This document shows positions 6,028 through 6,109 of a stretch of DNA of 6,109 bases, one piece after another. Positions within the stretch are counted from its first letter, which is position 1; every line of letters starts with the position of its first letter. Source of the stretch: Candidatus Glassiibacteriota bacterium (GTDB lineage Bacteria; Gemmatimonadota; Glassbacteria; GWA2-58-10); assembly GCA_016934095.1 (NCBI GenBank), contig JAFGTO010000250.1, forward strand, positions 1-6,109. Reading direction: 5' to 3'. Under the pieces are notes generated by a model that saw nothing but the letters and a program-made list of their open reading frames with translations, made no database searches and was not told where the DNA came from. A program made the translations under genes and the position numbers.

Positions 6028-6109
6028 GTCGAGTAGATCATCCATTACTGGATTTCACCCTCACAGAACCGGACGTGGGGCGTTACCCCATCCGGCTCTT
6101 CCGAGCAGG
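6028..6109 (-). mobile_element. Group II intron 3' end: domains V and VI (rest outside window)
   Basis: On the minus strand 6098-6066 form the domain V hairpin. It begins GAGCCGGA, with the AGC catalytic triad at positions 2-4, and ends CACGTCCGGTTC, with the two-base CG bulge. After a short linker, domain VI pairs ATCCA (6053-6049) with TGGAT (6044-6040) across a GTAA tetraloop. A bulged A at 6038 is the likely branch point. The sequence then reads TCTACTCGAC, and ending at 6028 would give the usual AY 3' end; this boundary is uncertain by a few bases. The layout resembles bacterial class C introns. Domain V is 33 bases instead of the usual 34, because the terminal GNRA loop is reduced to AAC. 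Domains I-IV and any reverse transcriptase/maturase gene would lie beyond the right edge. Confidence 0.8.

Noticed and set aside
5772..6041. 89-codon open frame on the minus strand
   Set aside because: It begins inside intron domain VI, crosses the proposed splice boundary and ends within the HD gene tail. It shows no recognisable motif and no ribosome site was noticed.
1..6109. Search for CRISPR arrays, tRNA or rRNA genes, and defence-island hallmarks
   Set aside because: No regularly spaced repeats, no tRNA or rRNA signatures, and no toxin, nuclease or recombinase genes beyond those described were seen. The helicase fusion reads better as DNA repair than as a phage-defence protein.

Overview
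The window carries three protein genes, a promoter-bearing intergenic region, and the 3' end of a group II intron at the right edge. It is bacterial DNA: coding sequence is GC-rich with G/C-rich third positions, spacers are AT-richer, one sigma70-type promoter is clear, and one start codon has a Shine-Dalgarno site. Nothing seen fixes the lineage. A poorly sampled Gram-negative or candidate-phylum bacterium would fit, but that is a guess.

Layout. 1-795 (minus): N-terminal 265 codons of a DUF1015-family protein, cut by the window edge. 796-1075: divergent intergenic region. 1076-4030 (plus): a ~984-residue protein joining a complete MrfA/YprA-type superfamily-2 DNA helicase (helicase core, DUF1998, Cys cluster) to a complete DEDDy exonuclease domain of the MrfB/YprB type. 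In Bacillus subtilis these are two separate proteins of a mitomycin-C excision repair pathway. 4031-4507: non-coding, with two terminator-like inverted repeats, one of which could close a ~100-nt structured RNA, followed by a strong promoter whose spacer is an odd palindrome. 4508-5805 (plus): an HD-GYP-like phosphohydrolase-fold protein whose coding frame switches by -1 at a run of six A (5504-5509). The end of the protein, with five cysteines and a charged tail, is encoded in the other frame. 5806-6027: no gene seen, one long-looped terminator-like hairpin. 6028-6109 (minus): domains V and VI of a group II intron; the rest of the intron, with any reverse transcriptase, would lie beyond the right edge.

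Functional picture. The fusion protein is best read as a one-chain DNA repair machine that opens DNA and degrades a strand. The HD protein has its own promoter and looks like an independent signalling or hydrolase gene. No operon links the three genes: the first two diverge, and the third is separated by 477 bp and has its own promoter. The most notable observations are the helicase-exonuclease fusion, the frame switch in the HD gene, and the group II intron end with a shortened domain V loop.
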